From Novosphingobium sp. Chol11 (lineage in GTDB: Bacteria; Pseudomonadota; Alphaproteobacteria; Sphingomonadales; Sphingomonadaceae): a DNA stretch of 35,484 nucleotides. Position 1 is the stretch's first letter. Each line of letters begins with the position of its first letter. Below the pieces are notes generated by a model. The model was not told the DNA's origin. It did not search any database and worked only from the letters and a program-made list of their open reading frames with translations. The translations under genes were made by a program, and so were the position numbers. Positions 1 through 8,013 of the stretch are shown piece after piece. The DNA lies in contig NZ_CAMBTS010000018.1 of NCBI RefSeq assembly GCF_945870625.1, forward strand, positions 1-35,484. The letters are read 5' to 3'.

Positions 1-72
1 AAACAACGTGAAAGGATCAAGCGACAAACCATCGAGCATCGGCGCTTGCAACACCGCAAGCTCGCCGCCTAA
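1..72 (+). CDS. C-terminal tail of an unidentified gene (partial)
   Basis: Frame 1 is open from the window edge to a TAA at 70-72 and gives a very basic tail ending HRRLQHRKLAA. Only 23 residues are visible, so the protein cannot be identified. The basic, Arg/Gln/His-rich character would fit a DNA- or RNA-binding protein or a transposase tail, but this is a guess. The frame could also be open by chance. Confidence 0.25.
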   Translation, partial: KQRERIKRQTIEHRRLQHRKLAA

Positions 73-317
73 AACCCAACCCCAGACGAGGCCCGCACTC
101 CGCTAATTTACGCCGCGAGTTGTGCCAAATGTTCTGACGACGGACAGTCGCAGCTGCCGCGCAGGGCAGGCAGCTCCTCGTGGCTGATTCCCGTCGGTGG
201 AAGAACGATCGGTGTGAGCGTGTTCGCACCGAGCACCAGCGTGCCATGCCCGCCGTTAACGTTTTGGGCGACCTCGCAATTAACCACCCTGTGCTATAGT
301 AATTTATATATCTGCGT
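73..317. other. Left intergenic region before the coiled-coil gene
   Basis: No convincing gene is visible here. On the minus strand a frame of about 60 codons runs down to a stop at 108-110 and ends SSEHLAQLAA. It has no recognisable family and could be a remnant or chance. The last 30 bases before the coiled-coil gene are markedly AT-rich (TATAGT at 295-300, then a TA-rich run) and are the likely promoter area, although no good -35 element sits at the usual spacing. Confidence 0.3.
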
Positions 318-338
318 TTGAGAGGGCGACGGGCGATA

Positions 339-1658
339 ATGGGCCGCATTGCGACATTGTTTGGGTTTAACGCACTTGGCCAGGCGGTCAGCGGCGATTC
401 CCACAAACGGGGTGGCTTCATGCTGGGGGATGATCTTCAGCCCGCTTCGGAAGACCGCACAGAATTTCATTTTTTGGGCGAATCTCAGAAGCTTATCGAA
501 AAAAGCCTGGTGGATGTGAATTCCGGGCTCTCATTCTTGCAGTCGCTGACCGGCATCGTGGCTTCCATCGAGAAAGAAGTGGCCGGAGCGTTCGAGCGGC
601 ACCGGAAGTTGGCCGTCGACTATTCAGGTTTGAATTATGACTATCAGTTCATAAAAGTAAAATATGACGAAGAATTTACGAAGAATTTAGAAATAAGCAC
701 CGACCTAGGACAGAGTCTAGGTCAGGTTAAGGCGCTAACTCAAGAGATTGATGGCCTGCAAGCTGAATTCGATATCTTGATTCAAAGAGAGCAACTGCTC
801 AATATTTCAAAAAAAGAAGCTGAAGACAGTCTATCTGAGAATTTAATTACAATCTCTTCGATGCAGAGTGAGATTGAGAATCTCGAACTGAACAACAAGT
901 CGCTCCTGTTTCAGGTCGAATCTGACGCCAATCGCATTCTCGAATTGTCGTCCAGCCTGTTGGAGGCAACTCAGACTGCGGTGTTGCTGGCAAAGCGCTG
1001 TGAGAATTTCGAAGACGTTATCAGCAGCAACACGGAAGCTCTTTCGTTGGCGCGTGATTTAAACGAGAAGCTATCGCGCGATAATGAAGAGTTTACGCAA
1101 AAGTTGCTAAAGAGAGAGCAGGAAGTTGCGCAATTGCGAAGCGACTTGACGCAGCGATTTGAAAAAAATCAGCACGACTCCAAGCTCAAAGACCGCGAGC
1201 TGCACGAGTACCGCAATACGATTGATTCACTCAATTCGCGGGTGCAGATGTTTGAGCAGGTGAATGCAAGCGTAAGAGCCGAGAATGAAAAAATTCTCGC
1301 TGAATTGATCAGCCAGAAAGAGGCCAACAAGCAATTGGAGATCACTGCCGGTACGCTTGACCGTAAGCTTTCCCGTTTGAACGCGAACCTCGATTCCGTG
1401 AGAACGGCCAAGGCGCAGGTCGAGCAATCAAGAACGGCGGTAACCAGCCGGCTTGAGAACACCCTCCAGGCTCTGCGCGGTCGTGAAATAGATGTGAAGC
1501 GTCTCGAAAATGAATTGGCTCAGCAATCGGCCGATTTAAATGACCAGAATGCCTCGCAGGATGAAAAGCTGCTGCAGGCAAATTCCCAGATCCACGAATT
1601 GAGGCGGATGCTGGTATTGAAGCAGGATCAAATCAATTTCATGGAATCGAATCTGTGA
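339..1658 (+). CDS. Crescentin-like coiled-coil (intermediate-filament-like) protein
   Basis: The protein has 439 residues. A short head of about 45 residues (MGRIATLFGF...) precedes a nearly unbroken coiled coil to the C-terminus, rich in Leu, Glu, Lys, Gln, Asn and Ser and with almost no Pro after the head. There is no signal peptide and no membrane segment. The opening helix (IEKSLVDVNSGLSFLQSL, then IEKEVAGAFERHRKL) and the total length resemble the layout of crescentin, the Caulobacter curvature filament of about 430-460 residues. This is similarity of design recalled from memory, not an alignment. ATG 339 is preferred over TTG 318 because GAGAGGG lies about 12 bases before it. The gene is AT-richer than its surroundings, especially around 640-860. 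The next gene, a truncated bactofilin, starts 10 bp later, which supports a cytoskeletal role. An SMC-like or other structural coiled-coil protein remains possible. Confidence 0.6.
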   Translation: MGRIATLFGFNALGQAVSGDSHKRGGFMLGDDLQPASEDRTEFHFLGESQKLIEKSLVDVNSGLSFLQSLTGIVASIEKEVAGAFERHRKLAVDYSGLNYDYQFIKVKYDEEFTKNLEISTDLGQSLGQVKALTQEIDGLQAEFDILIQREQLLNISKKEAEDSLSENLITISSMQSEIENLELNNKSLLFQVESDANRILELSSSLLEATQTAVLLAKRCENFEDVISSNTEALSLARDLNEKLSRDNEEFTQKLLKREQEVAQLRSDLTQRFEKNQHDSKLKDRELHEYRNTIDSLNSRVQMFEQVNASVRAENEKILAELISQKEANKQLEITAGTLDRKLSRLNANLDSVRTAKAQVEQSRTAVTSRLENTLQALRGREIDVKRLENELAQQSADLNDQNASQDEKLLQANSQIHELRRMLVLKQDQINFMESNL

Positions 1659-1668
1659 CAGTGCCGAC

Positions 1669-1803
1669 ATGTTTAATTTGGAAGAACTGCGAAATTACTT
1701 GAAATCTCTTGGCTCATTTTTTGGAGTTTCCGAGGATAGAAACTCAAGGCGGGTTTCATTCATCCAAAGCGATGTTGTCATAAATGGGTCGGTGTCTTCT
1801 GAG
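1669..1803 (+). pseudogene. Bactofilin gene, 5' remnant cut by IS21 element
   Basis: The frame opens at ATG 1669, 10 bp after the coiled-coil gene, and gives 45 host residues before the IS end. It then reads four codons into the element and stops at 1816-1818. The remnant ends VSFIQSDVVINGSVSSE, which matches the first strand of the bactofilin (DUF583) beta-helix, typically S-x-I-G-x-D-x-x-I-x-G-N-I-x-S. The preceding 28 residues would be the usual short unstructured tail. Bactofilins are membrane-associated polymers that scaffold cell-wall and shape machinery. More than half of a normal protein of about 110-180 residues is missing, so it cannot fold as a filament subunit. The assignment rests on a short motif. 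Confidence 0.5.
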
Positions 1804-1830
1804 TGTGCACGGCGGTGACAAACCAGGCCA
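1804..1830 (+). repeat. Left terminal inverted repeat of IS21 element
   Basis: This is the outermost left end, starting TGTGCACGG and ending in CCAGGCCA. It pairs with the right end at 4382-4408, with about 20 of 27 positions matching. By analogy with IS21 it is the site bound and cut by IstA. Confidence 0.75.
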
Positions 1831-1857
1831 TTGGATCGTCGGCAGAGTGCCGATGAG

Positions 1858-1881
1858 GGCGGTGTAAAACCCGGCCATTGG
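1858..1881 (+). repeat. Subterminal repeat at the left end of the IS21 element
   Basis: This 24-base copy (GGCGGTGTAAAACCCGGCCA and four more bases) repeats 1811-1834 with 21 of 24 matches. A related inverted copy sits at 4351-4377. It is probably a second transposase binding site. Confidence 0.7.
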
Positions 1882-1911
1882 TTAGGCTGGTCCTTTTGGG
1901 GGCGGCCGGGG

Positions 1912-3411
1912 ATGTTTGGCGTGGACAACTATGCCGCGGTACGGCGTTTCGTTTTTGTCGAGGGCCACAGCCGGCGTGAGGCGGCGCGGGTTTTCGGGTT
2001 GAGCCGGGAGACGGTGCTGAAGATGTGCCGGTTCTCGTTGCCGCCGGGCTACACGCGGACGGCGCCGGTGGCGAAGCCCAAGCTGGGCACGCTGCTACCG
2101 GTGATCGTTACGATCCTGGAGGCAGACCGGACTGGGCCGGTGAAGCAGCGGCACACGGCGAAGCGGATATTCGAGCGGCTGCGCGACGAGCATGACTTCA
2201 GCGGCGGCTACACGGTGGTGAAGGACTATGTCCGCATCTGCCGGGCGCGCGGCCGCGAGACATTCGTGCCGCTGGCGCACCCACCCGGGCATGGCCAAGT
2301 GGATTTTGGCGAGGCGGTCGCGGTGATCGGGGGCGTCCGGCAGAAGATCCACTTCTTCTGCATGGACCTGCCGCAATCGGACGCGTGCTTTGTAAAGGCG
2401 TATCCGCGCGAGACAACCGAGGCGTTCCTCGACGGCCATGTGTCGGCGTTCGCGTTCTTCGGCGGCGTGCCGCTGTCGCTGCTCTACGACAACACCACGA
2501 TCGCGGTCGCCAAGATATGCGGCGACGGCAAACGCGAGCGGACGCGGGCGTTCACCGAGTTGGTCAGCCATTATCTGTTCGCCGACCGCTTTGGTCGTCC
2601 TGGCAAGGGTAACGACAAGGGCAAGGTCGAGGGCCTGGTGAAGTACTCGCGGTTGAACTTCATGGTGCCGATTCCGGAGGCGGCAAGCTTCGATGATCTA
2701 AATGCGATGCTGGCGATGCGCTGCCGCGCCCGCCAGACCGAGCACGCCGGCCGTCATGCCGAGACGATCGGCGAACGACTGGTGGCTGACACAGCGGCGC
2801 TGCGCACACTGCCGGCAGTGCCGCTGGAGCCCTGCGAGAAGCGCAGCGGCCGCGTATCGTCGACGGCGCTCGTGCGCTATCGCTGCAACGATTACTCGGT
2901 CCCGACGCGCTATGGCTTCCAGGAGGTCATGGTAAAAGGCTTCGTCGATGAAGTCGTGATCTTGTGCGCCGGCAAGATCGTGGCCCGGCATCTGCGCTCC
3001 TATGCCGAGGGCGCCTTCATCGCCGACCCGCTGCATTACCTGGCGCTGATCGAGATGAAGCCGAATGCGCTCGACCAGGCGGCCGCCCTGCAGAACTGGG
3101 ACCTGCCGGAGGTGTTCCAGCATCTGCGCCATCTGCTCGAGGCGCGGATGGGGAACAAGGGCAAGCGCGAGTTCATCCAGGTGCTGCGGCTGCTCGAGGC
3201 GATGCCAAAGGAGGTTGTCACCTATGCCGTCACCGAGGCCATCCATCTGGGCGCCATCGGCTTTGACGCGGTCAAGCTGATCGCGCTGGCGCGCACTGAG
3301 CGGCGGCCGGTGCGGCTCGACCTGGCGGCGTATCCGCATCTGCCAAGGCTTACGGTGCAGACGACGCGCGCTGCGGATTATGCGGCGCTGGTGCCGGGGA
3401 TAGCGGCATGA
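1912..3411 (+). CDS. istA: IS21-family transposase IstA
   Basis: The protein has 499 residues and is the DDE transposase that cuts and joins the IS21 ends. An N-terminal helix-turn-helix (HSRREAARVFGLSRETVLKM) is followed by an RNase-H-like catalytic core. The acidic triad is visible as the Asp in GQVDFGEA, the Asp in LLYDNTT and the Glu in KGKVEGLVKYSR. The C-terminal part contains the SVPTRYGF segment common in IstA proteins. ATG 1912 is preferred because GGGGGCGGCCGGGG lies just before it and the product then starts MFGVDNYAAVRRF, a normal IstA opening. The frame is open further upstream but that part runs through the terminal repeats. The stop overlaps the istB start (ATGA at 3408-3411), so the two are translationally coupled. 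Confidence 0.93.
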   Translation: MFGVDNYAAVRRFVFVEGHSRREAARVFGLSRETVLKMCRFSLPPGYTRTAPVAKPKLGTLLPVIVTILEADRTGPVKQRHTAKRIFERLRDEHDFSGGYTVVKDYVRICRARGRETFVPLAHPPGHGQVDFGEAVAVIGGVRQKIHFFCMDLPQSDACFVKAYPRETTEAFLDGHVSAFAFFGGVPLSLLYDNTTIAVAKICGDGKRERTRAFTELVSHYLFADRFGRPGKGNDKGKVEGLVKYSRLNFMVPIPEAASFDDLNAMLAMRCRARQTEHAGRHAETIGERLVADTAALRTLPAVPLEPCEKRSGRVSSTALVRYRCNDYSVPTRYGFQEVMVKGFVDEVVILCAGKIVARHLRSYAEGAFIADPLHYLALIEMKPNALDQAAALQNWDLPEVFQHLRHLLEARMGNKGKREFIQVLRLLEAMPKEVVTYAVTEAIHLGAIGFDAVKLIALARTERRPVRLDLAAYPHLPRLTVQTTRAADYAALVPGIAA

Positions 3412-4280
3412 CCGGCAAGACGGCACCCGACACGCTGCCTGCGGGCACGACAAGCGGCACCCCGCAGGTACTGCTGGCCCATCACCTCAAGCAACTGAAG
3501 CTGCCGACGGTGTTGCGCGAATACGACAAGGTCGCGCGCGAATGCGCCCGCGATGGCGTCGATCATCCGCGTTATCTGCTGCGGCTGATCGAGCTCGAAC
3601 TGATCGACCGCGAACGCCGGACGGTGGAGCGACGCATCCGCGCCGCGCGGTTCCCGGCCACGAAGAGCTTCGACACCTTCGACTTAGCCGCCATCCCCGG
3701 GCTCAACAAGATGCTCGTCCTTGAGCTGGCCCGCTGCGAATATATCCTGCGCCGCGAGAACATCATTGCGCTGGGCAACAGCGGCACCGGCAAGACCCAC
3801 GTCGCCCTCGCTCTCGGCCTGGCTGCCTGCCAGAAGGGGTTTACCGTCGCGTTCACCACCGCCGCCGCGCTGGTCAGCCAGTTGCTGGAAGCCCGCGACG
3901 AACGGCGGCTGCTTAAGCTCCAGCGCGACCTGGCATCGGTCAAGCTGCTGATCATCGACGAACTCGGCTACGTCCCGTTGTCACCGACCGGCGCCGAGCT
4001 GCTGTTCGAGACCTTCTCCCAGCGCTACGAACGCGGCTCGACGATCGTCACATCGAACCTGCCGTTCGAGGACTGGACCTCGGTGCTGGGCTCCGAACGA
4101 CTGACTGGCGCGCTGCTGGACCGGCTCACCCACCACGTCAGCATCCTCGCCATGAACGGCGACAGCTATCGTCTCAAGGAATCCACCGGCCGCCGCCGCG
4201 CCGCCGCCACCCAAGCCGGAGCGGTCCAAAACCAGGCCACCGCCGTCGACCCCGATACGGGCGAAATTACCCAAGCCTGA
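3408..4280 (+). CDS. istB: IS21-family helper ATPase IstB
   Basis: The protein has 290 residues and is the DnaA/DnaC-like AAA+ ATPase that selects the target and activates IstA. Walker A is GNSGTGKT (residues 123-130) and Walker B is LLIIDELGY (about 180-188). An N-terminal helical segment (HHLKQLKLPTVLREYD) is typical of IstB. A likely sensor region (STIVTSNLPFEDW) and an arginine-containing segment (LLDRLTHHVSIL) follow. The start codon overlaps the istA stop by 4 bp. The C-terminal tail (RRRAAATQAGAVQNQ and onwards) is low in complexity and varies among IstB proteins. No frameshift or loss of key residues is visible. Confidence 0.93.
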   Translation: MTGKTAPDTLPAGTTSGTPQVLLAHHLKQLKLPTVLREYDKVARECARDGVDHPRYLLRLIELELIDRERRTVERRIRAARFPATKSFDTFDLAAIPGLNKMLVLELARCEYILRRENIIALGNSGTGKTHVALALGLAACQKGFTVAFTTAAALVSQLLEARDERRLLKLQRDLASVKLLIIDELGYVPLSPTGAELLFETFSQRYERGSTIVTSNLPFEDWTSVLGSERLTGALLDRLTHHVSILAMNGDSYRLKESTGRRRAAATQAGAVQNQATAVDPDTGEITQA

Positions 4281-4299
4281 CCCCCATCGCCGAAGACGC

Positions 4300-4337
4300 T
4301 TTACAAAAAGGCCCCCGATCGGGGGCCTTTTTGTAAA
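4300..4337 (+). terminator. Palindromic terminator after istB
   Basis: A perfect 38-base palindrome with A-tracts on the left arm, a GGCCCCCGATCGGGGGCC core and a T-tract on the right arm. The symmetry means it can act as an intrinsic terminator on both strands. It lies 19 bases after the istB stop, inside the IS, so it would also stop transcription entering from the right. Confidence 0.85.
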
Positions 4338-4350
4338 CAACCCCGCCGCG

Positions 4351-4377
4351 CCATGAGTGGCCTGCTTTTACACCGCC
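4351..4377 (-). repeat. Subterminal inverted repeat at the right end of the IS21 element
   Basis: The reverse complement reads GGCGGTGTAAAAGCAGGCCA and onwards, matching the left subterminal copy at 1858-1881 closely in its first 20 bases. It is a likely inner IstA binding site. Confidence 0.7.
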
Positions 4378-4381
4378 ACGC

Positions 4382-4408
4382 TGGCCTGGAATCTGACCGG
4401 CGTTGACA
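4382..4408 (-). repeat. Right terminal inverted repeat of IS21 element
   Basis: Its reverse complement begins TGTCAACGCCGGTCAGATTC and ends in CCAGGCCA, matching the left end at 1804-1830 in about 20 of 27 positions. Confidence 0.75.
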
Positions 4409-4736
4409 GCTTTCGCAGTGAGTCTGTTGCGAGACCATAAGCTGGCAATTACATCGTCCAATGATAGTGACACCTGTCCCAACCGCGCCGCGCCTAACCC
4501 TCGCAAACGGGAAATGTGAGCCCGCCGATAGCCTCAAGGCCTGTAAATTGCAGTGCTCTTTCAGAACCCAAGCGAGCGCGGATGGGACGTGGAGTTACTG
4601 ATGTGGCTAATTGTTAGATAGAGATCCTTTGCGGTCCGACGAGTTTGGCCGCAGGGGAAGCAGGAGCCACGTTTCTGGATCCGCCATGATTCCGGATCAC
4701 CAAAGCCTCAGCGTCATTACCAATCGAGCGCCGATT
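4409..4736. other. Right flank of the IS21 element, no gene recognised
   Basis: These 328 bases lie between the IS right end and the ftsH stop. No forward frame gives the rest of the bactofilin gene cut on the left side. A minus-strand frame covering roughly 4409-4540 reads LGQVSLSLDDVIASLWSR and runs into the IS end. It has no recognised family or convincing start and may be a remnant or chance. No clear ftsH terminator is visible. Confidence 0.4.
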
Positions 4737-6677
4737 TCAAGCACCGAGCGGTTGAGAGCCAGATGGGCCGGTCAAGCGTCGTCCGGCCCGAGGAACTGCC
4801 GAGCCCAGAGTCACCGCAGGTCGCGTGGGGCCAATCGGCGCGTCTGGCCGGTCAAGCTTGCCATGCTCCATCAAAGAGCGAATGTCTTCACCGGTCAAAG
4901 TCTCATATTCAAGCAACGCCTCTGCCAGCAGATGGAGTTTGTCCTGATTGGTTTTAAGAATGTCTGTTGCACGCGTATGAGCGCCGTCTACTAGCCCGCG
5001 AATTTCGCTGTCGATCAACTTGTTGGTCTCGTCAGACATCATGGTGCGGTGCGAACCGCCCATGCCAAGATAGCCTTCCTGCGAATCTTCATACTGCAAG
5101 GGTCCAAGCTTGTCGGACATGCCCCACTTGGTCACCATGTTCCGCGCCAGACTGGTAGCGTATTGGATATCCGAAGAAGCGCCGGATGATACTTTATCGT
5201 AGCCAAAAATAAGCTCTTCAGCGACTCGACCGCCCATGCTGACAGAGAGATTCGCATGCATCTTGTCACGGTGATACGAATAGCTGTCACGTTCGGGCAG
5301 CCTCATGACCATGCCCAGCGCCCGACCGCGCGGTATGATCGTGGCCTTGTGGATGGGATCAGAGGCGGGTTCATTGACAGAGACAATTGCGTGACCAGCC
5401 TCGTGATAGGCGGTCATTTTTTTCTCATCCTCGGTCATCACCATCGAACGGCGTTCCGCTCCCATCATGACCTTGTCTTTGGCGTCTTCGAACTCCTGCA
5501 TAGCCACAAGACGTTTGTTTCGCTTGGCAGCCAGCAGCGCCGCTTCGTTGACCAAATTGGCTAGGTCCGCACCTGAAAAGCCCGGCGTGCCGCGCGCGAT
5601 GACTCGCGGCTTCACATCAGGAGCAAGCGGAACCTTCTTCATGTGGACGGCTAGGATCTTTTCACGCCCTTCAATGTCAGGGATCGGTACGACCACTTGG
5701 CGATCAAAGCGGCCCGGGCGGAGCAAAGCCGGATCGAGCACATCGGGGCGATTGGTTGCAGCGATGATAATGATGCCTTCATTAGCTTCAAATCCGTCCA
5801 TCTCGACGAGCAGCTGGTTCAAAGTCTGCTCGCGCTCATCGTTCGAATTACCAAGCCCGTTGCCACGATGACGACCGACAGCGTCGATCTCATCGATGAA
5901 CACGATGCATGGAGCGTTCTTTTTTGCTTGCTCAAACATGTCGCGCACCCGGCTCGCACCCACACCGACGAACATCTCGACAAAATCCGAGCCCGAGATG
6001 GTGAAGAACGGCACGCCAGCCTCGCCAGCGATCGCACGTGCGAGAAGGGTTTTGCCGGTGCCAGGGGAACCCACTAACAGCGCACCTTTAGGGATCTGCC
6101 CGCCGAGTTTTGAAAAGCGGGTAGGGTCCCGAAGAAATTCTACGATCTCCTCGAGCTCCTCGCGCGCTTCATCGATGCCCGCAACGTCGTTGAAGGTCAC
6201 CCTGCCTGATCGTTCGGTGAGCAACTTAGCCTTGGATTTGCCAAAGCCCATCGCTCCTGATCCGCCGCCCCTTTGCATTTGCCGCATTGCGAAGAACGCC
6301 ACGCCGAGGATGAGCAAGAAGGGGAGAGAATTGGCGAGGACGTAAAGCAGCAGATTGCCCTCTTCTTTCGCCTTGCCCGCGTATCTAACCCCATTGTCCT
6401 GAAGCAGCTTGGCCAACTCGGTGTCTCCGGGAACCGGAATCGTTGCAAACGCCTGATCGCTCTTCAGCATGCCGGTAATGCGATCTTGCCCAACCTGCAC
6501 CTCGCGAACCTTTCCGGCGGCGACGCTGGAGCGAAAATCGGAATAAGGGATCAGTGTGCCTGAGGCATCAGGGCGCGCATTGAATAAGGAAACAACGAGA
6601 AGCAAAGCCAAGAAGATGCCGCCCCAAATGAGCAGGGTTTTAATCCAGGGATTGCTCGGCTGCTGGTCGTCGTTCAT
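4737..6677 (-). CDS. ftsH: ATP-dependent zinc metalloprotease FtsH
   Basis: The protein has 646 residues and is the membrane-anchored AAA+ protease that degrades misfolded membrane proteins and regulatory proteins. Two membrane segments are seen (about 12-33 and 108-131) with a periplasmic domain between them. The AAA module has Walker A GSPGTGKT (203-210), Walker [12 protein letters not shown] (about 258-268) and the SRH region around [20 protein letters not shown]. The zinc site HEAGH is at about 425-429. Length and order are normal for the family, and all key residues are present. It is transcribed leftward, behind the CsgG-like gene and tilS. tilS-ftsH adjacency is common in alphaproteobacteria, but here another gene lies between them. 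Confidence 0.97.
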   Translation of the reverse strand: MNDDQQPSNPWIKTLLIWGGIFLALLLVVSLFNARPDASGTLIPYSDFRSSVAAGKVREVQVGQDRITGMLKSDQAFATIPVPGDTELAKLLQDNGVRYAGKAKEEGNLLLYVLANSLPFLLILGVAFFAMRQMQRGGGSGAMGFGKSKAKLLTERSGRVTFNDVAGIDEAREELEEIVEFLRDPTRFSKLGGQIPKGALLVGSPGTGKTLLARAIAGEAGVPFFTISGSDFVEMFVGVGASRVRDMFEQAKKNAPCIVFIDEIDAVGRHRGNGLGNSNDEREQTLNQLLVEMDGFEANEGIIIIAATNRPDVLDPALLRPGRFDRQVVVPIPDIEGREKILAVHMKKVPLAPDVKPRVIARGTPGFSGADLANLVNEAALLAAKRNKRLVAMQEFEDAKDKVMMGAERRSMVMTEDEKKMTAYHEAGHAIVSVNEPASDPIHKATIIPRGRALGMVMRLPERDSYSYHRDKMHANLSVSMGGRVAEELIFGYDKVSSGASSDIQYATSLARNMVTKWGMSDKLGPLQYEDSQEGYLGMGGSHRTMMSDETNKLIDSEIRGLVDGAHTRATDILKTNQDKLHLLAEALLEYETLTGEDIRSLMEHGKLDRPDAPIGPTRPAVTLGSAVPRAGRRLTGPSGSQPLGA

Positions 6678-6725
6678 GGCAGGGCTTTCGGTCGTTAAGC
6701 TGAGGTTTCGCCTCGGTCTGATGCC

Positions 6726-6753
6726 AATGTAGGGCGCAGAAACTAAATCGCAA
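6726..6753 (-). promoter_or_regulatory. Possible sigma-70-type promoter for ftsH
   Basis: On the minus strand TTGCGA and TACATT are separated by 16 bases, about 50 bases before the ftsH start. Each matches the consensus at four of six positions, which is weak. A 205-base gap separates ftsH from the upstream gene, so a promoter here is expected. No heat-shock-type element was clear. Confidence 0.3.
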
Positions 6754-6848
6754 TATAACCGAACGTGTGAAAATCACGGCGACACCAGCCCTTTGAGGCT
6801 TAATTCAACGGAAACGGGGTTTGCCCCACGTGCCATGCCGAACGGTGC

Positions 6849-6873
6849 GGTCAGCTAAGCGCCAAGGCTGACC
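6849..6873 (-). terminator. Hairpin just after the CsgG-like gene
   Basis: A perfect 7-bp stem (GGTCAGC / GCTGACC) with an 11-base loop begins 10 bases downstream of the CsgG-like stop. There is no T-tract, so intrinsic termination is uncertain. Transcript-end protection is another option. Confidence 0.35.
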
Positions 6874-6882
6874 AACACTGTC

Positions 6883-7860
6883 CTACCTCGCAGGTTCAAG
6901 CCTTGTGTTCAGCACCCAGCCGACGTTGTCGTTTTCATCAGCCACTTCCCACCAAATGCCCTCTTTGTTGCCGGTCGGATATACCGTCGAGCCCGGAGTC
7001 AATGCGCGAACAACCCGGCCTGCAGCCGCTGGCGTTTTGCGCATAGTGACCGGGCCCAACGCAACATAGCTTTTCGTTGGCGCCGCTTCTGCCGTCCCAG
7101 CGCTTCCTTCCTCAATACCGCCAAGGTCGGCAACCAATTTGCTGTAGGCATCAATGAAGGCAAGTGTCACGATACGCCCAATATCAGTATTGTCATAGCC
7201 GCCACCGACAGCACCGACACCAACACCTCCAAAGAAGCCGCCACCGGCACCAAAGCTAACGTCGTTTTTCGCGGCATACCCCTCTACGGTAGCAATCGTC
7301 TCGGTTGTGCGCACGTTAGTTACTGAAAGAACGGTGTTCGCCTCGAGCTTGCGACTTCGAATCCCACCAAGCAAGCCTCCGATCGGTCCGCCGACTATCC
7401 CGCCGATGGCACCTCCGGCACCGCTACCCTGAGCATTGCCATTGGAAGCCTGAACCTCGGCGACGAGGACATAGTCGGCAGCCTTGATTTGATTTTGACC
7501 CACATTCGAGCGGCGCTGCAAACCCAATGAGCCGCCAATGTCACGCTCGCGTTGCGCGGCGCTCAGACCGCTTCCGCGGTCAACAAGACTGAAGCACCCC
7601 GAACGCTGCACGATCACCTTCAACAACTTTTGGGGGGGAGCGAGGTTGAATTGGGTCCATCCATATGGATCATCGCCATCCATGATCGAAATCGTACCCA
7701 ACTTTCGGGCGCAATGAGGCACATCGGTTACCGCCTTACGCTGCAATCTTTCGGCATTGGAGGGTTTTGCTTGCTTGGGCTCGGCGCTGACCGGCGCAGC
7801 GAGCATCGCTTGGGCGGCAACAATCAAAACAATCAAGCTTGCAAGTGGCGATCTTTTCAC
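6883..7860 (-). CDS. Exported CsgG-like protein with C-terminal SH3-type domain
   Basis: The protein has 325 residues and starts at GTG 7860. The start was chosen because GGAG lies five bases upstream (7866-7869) and the product opens with a clean signal peptide (MKRSPLASLIVLIVAAQ, cleavage near VSA/EPKQ). Residues about 50-250 look like the CsgG family: an initial strand (KLGTISIMD), the VIVQRSGCFSLVDRG segment, a Gly-rich linker (GAGGAIGGIVGGPIGGLLGG) and a conserved IVTLAFIDAYSKLVADLG helix. The last 65 residues (YVALGPVTMRKTPAAAGRVV...) resemble a bacterial SH3 domain, with GIWWEVADENDNVGWV as its hallmark. There is no lipobox Cys, unlike curli CsgG, and no csgA/B/E/F genes are nearby, so a curli secretion role is unlikely. 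An envelope or peptidoglycan-associated role is inferred. Confidence 0.75.
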   Translation of the reverse strand: MKRSPLASLIVLIVAAQAMLAAPVSAEPKQAKPSNAERLQRKAVTDVPHCARKLGTISIMDGDDPYGWTQFNLAPPQKLLKVIVQRSGCFSLVDRGSGLSAAQRERDIGGSLGLQRRSNVGQNQIKAADYVLVAEVQASNGNAQGSGAGGAIGGIVGGPIGGLLGGIRSRKLEANTVLSVTNVRTTETIATVEGYAAKNDVSFGAGGGFFGGVGVGAVGGGYDNTDIGRIVTLAFIDAYSKLVADLGGIEEGSAGTAEAAPTKSYVALGPVTMRKTPAAAGRVVRALTPGSTVYPTGNKEGIWWEVADENDNVGWVLNTRLEPAR

Positions 7861-8013
7861 CGTGACTCCAATCAAAAAACGGTCCCACGTCCATGGATAC
7901 CCATAATCTACTTTCTTGGGCAATAGGCAACCCGAACAGGTCAATAATGAACTCGTCATTTGCATGTCAGTTTGACGACGGACAGCCGCGCAATGCCATG
8001 GGTGATCAAGCTG

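Larger units (their letters stand above)
1804..4408 (+). mobile_element. IS21-family insertion sequence, complete
   Basis: The 2605-bp element carries istA and istB in one operon and is bounded by imperfect inverted repeats. The left end begins TGTGCACGGCGGTGACAAAC. The inverted right end begins TGTCAACGCCGGTCAGATTC. About 20 of 27 positions match, including a shared CCAGGCCA block. A second related copy of the motif lies inside each end (1858-1881 left, 4351-4377 right), the multiple-repeat arrangement typical of IS21 ends. Both genes are intact, so the element may be active. The flanks (TGAG on the left, GCTT on the right) show no target duplication, although IS21 elements normally create one of 4-8 bp. 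Confidence 0.9.

Noticed and set aside
17-421. Minus-strand open frame of 134 codons across the left end
   Set aside because: It has basic, Ser/Arg-rich content with no family, crosses the start of the coiled-coil gene, and has no ribosome binding site.
2095-3453. Long minus-strand open frames inside istA
   Set aside because: They are antisense frames in a GC-rich gene whose plus frame has all IstA motifs.
4267-4537. Minus-strand frames crossing the IS right end
   Set aside because: They run from host DNA into the IS end, lack a good start, and match no family; kept only as a note on the flank.
6816-6827. GGGG-TTTG-CCCC hairpin before ftsH
   Set aside because: The stem is only 4 bp with no T-tract; likely by chance in GC-rich DNA.
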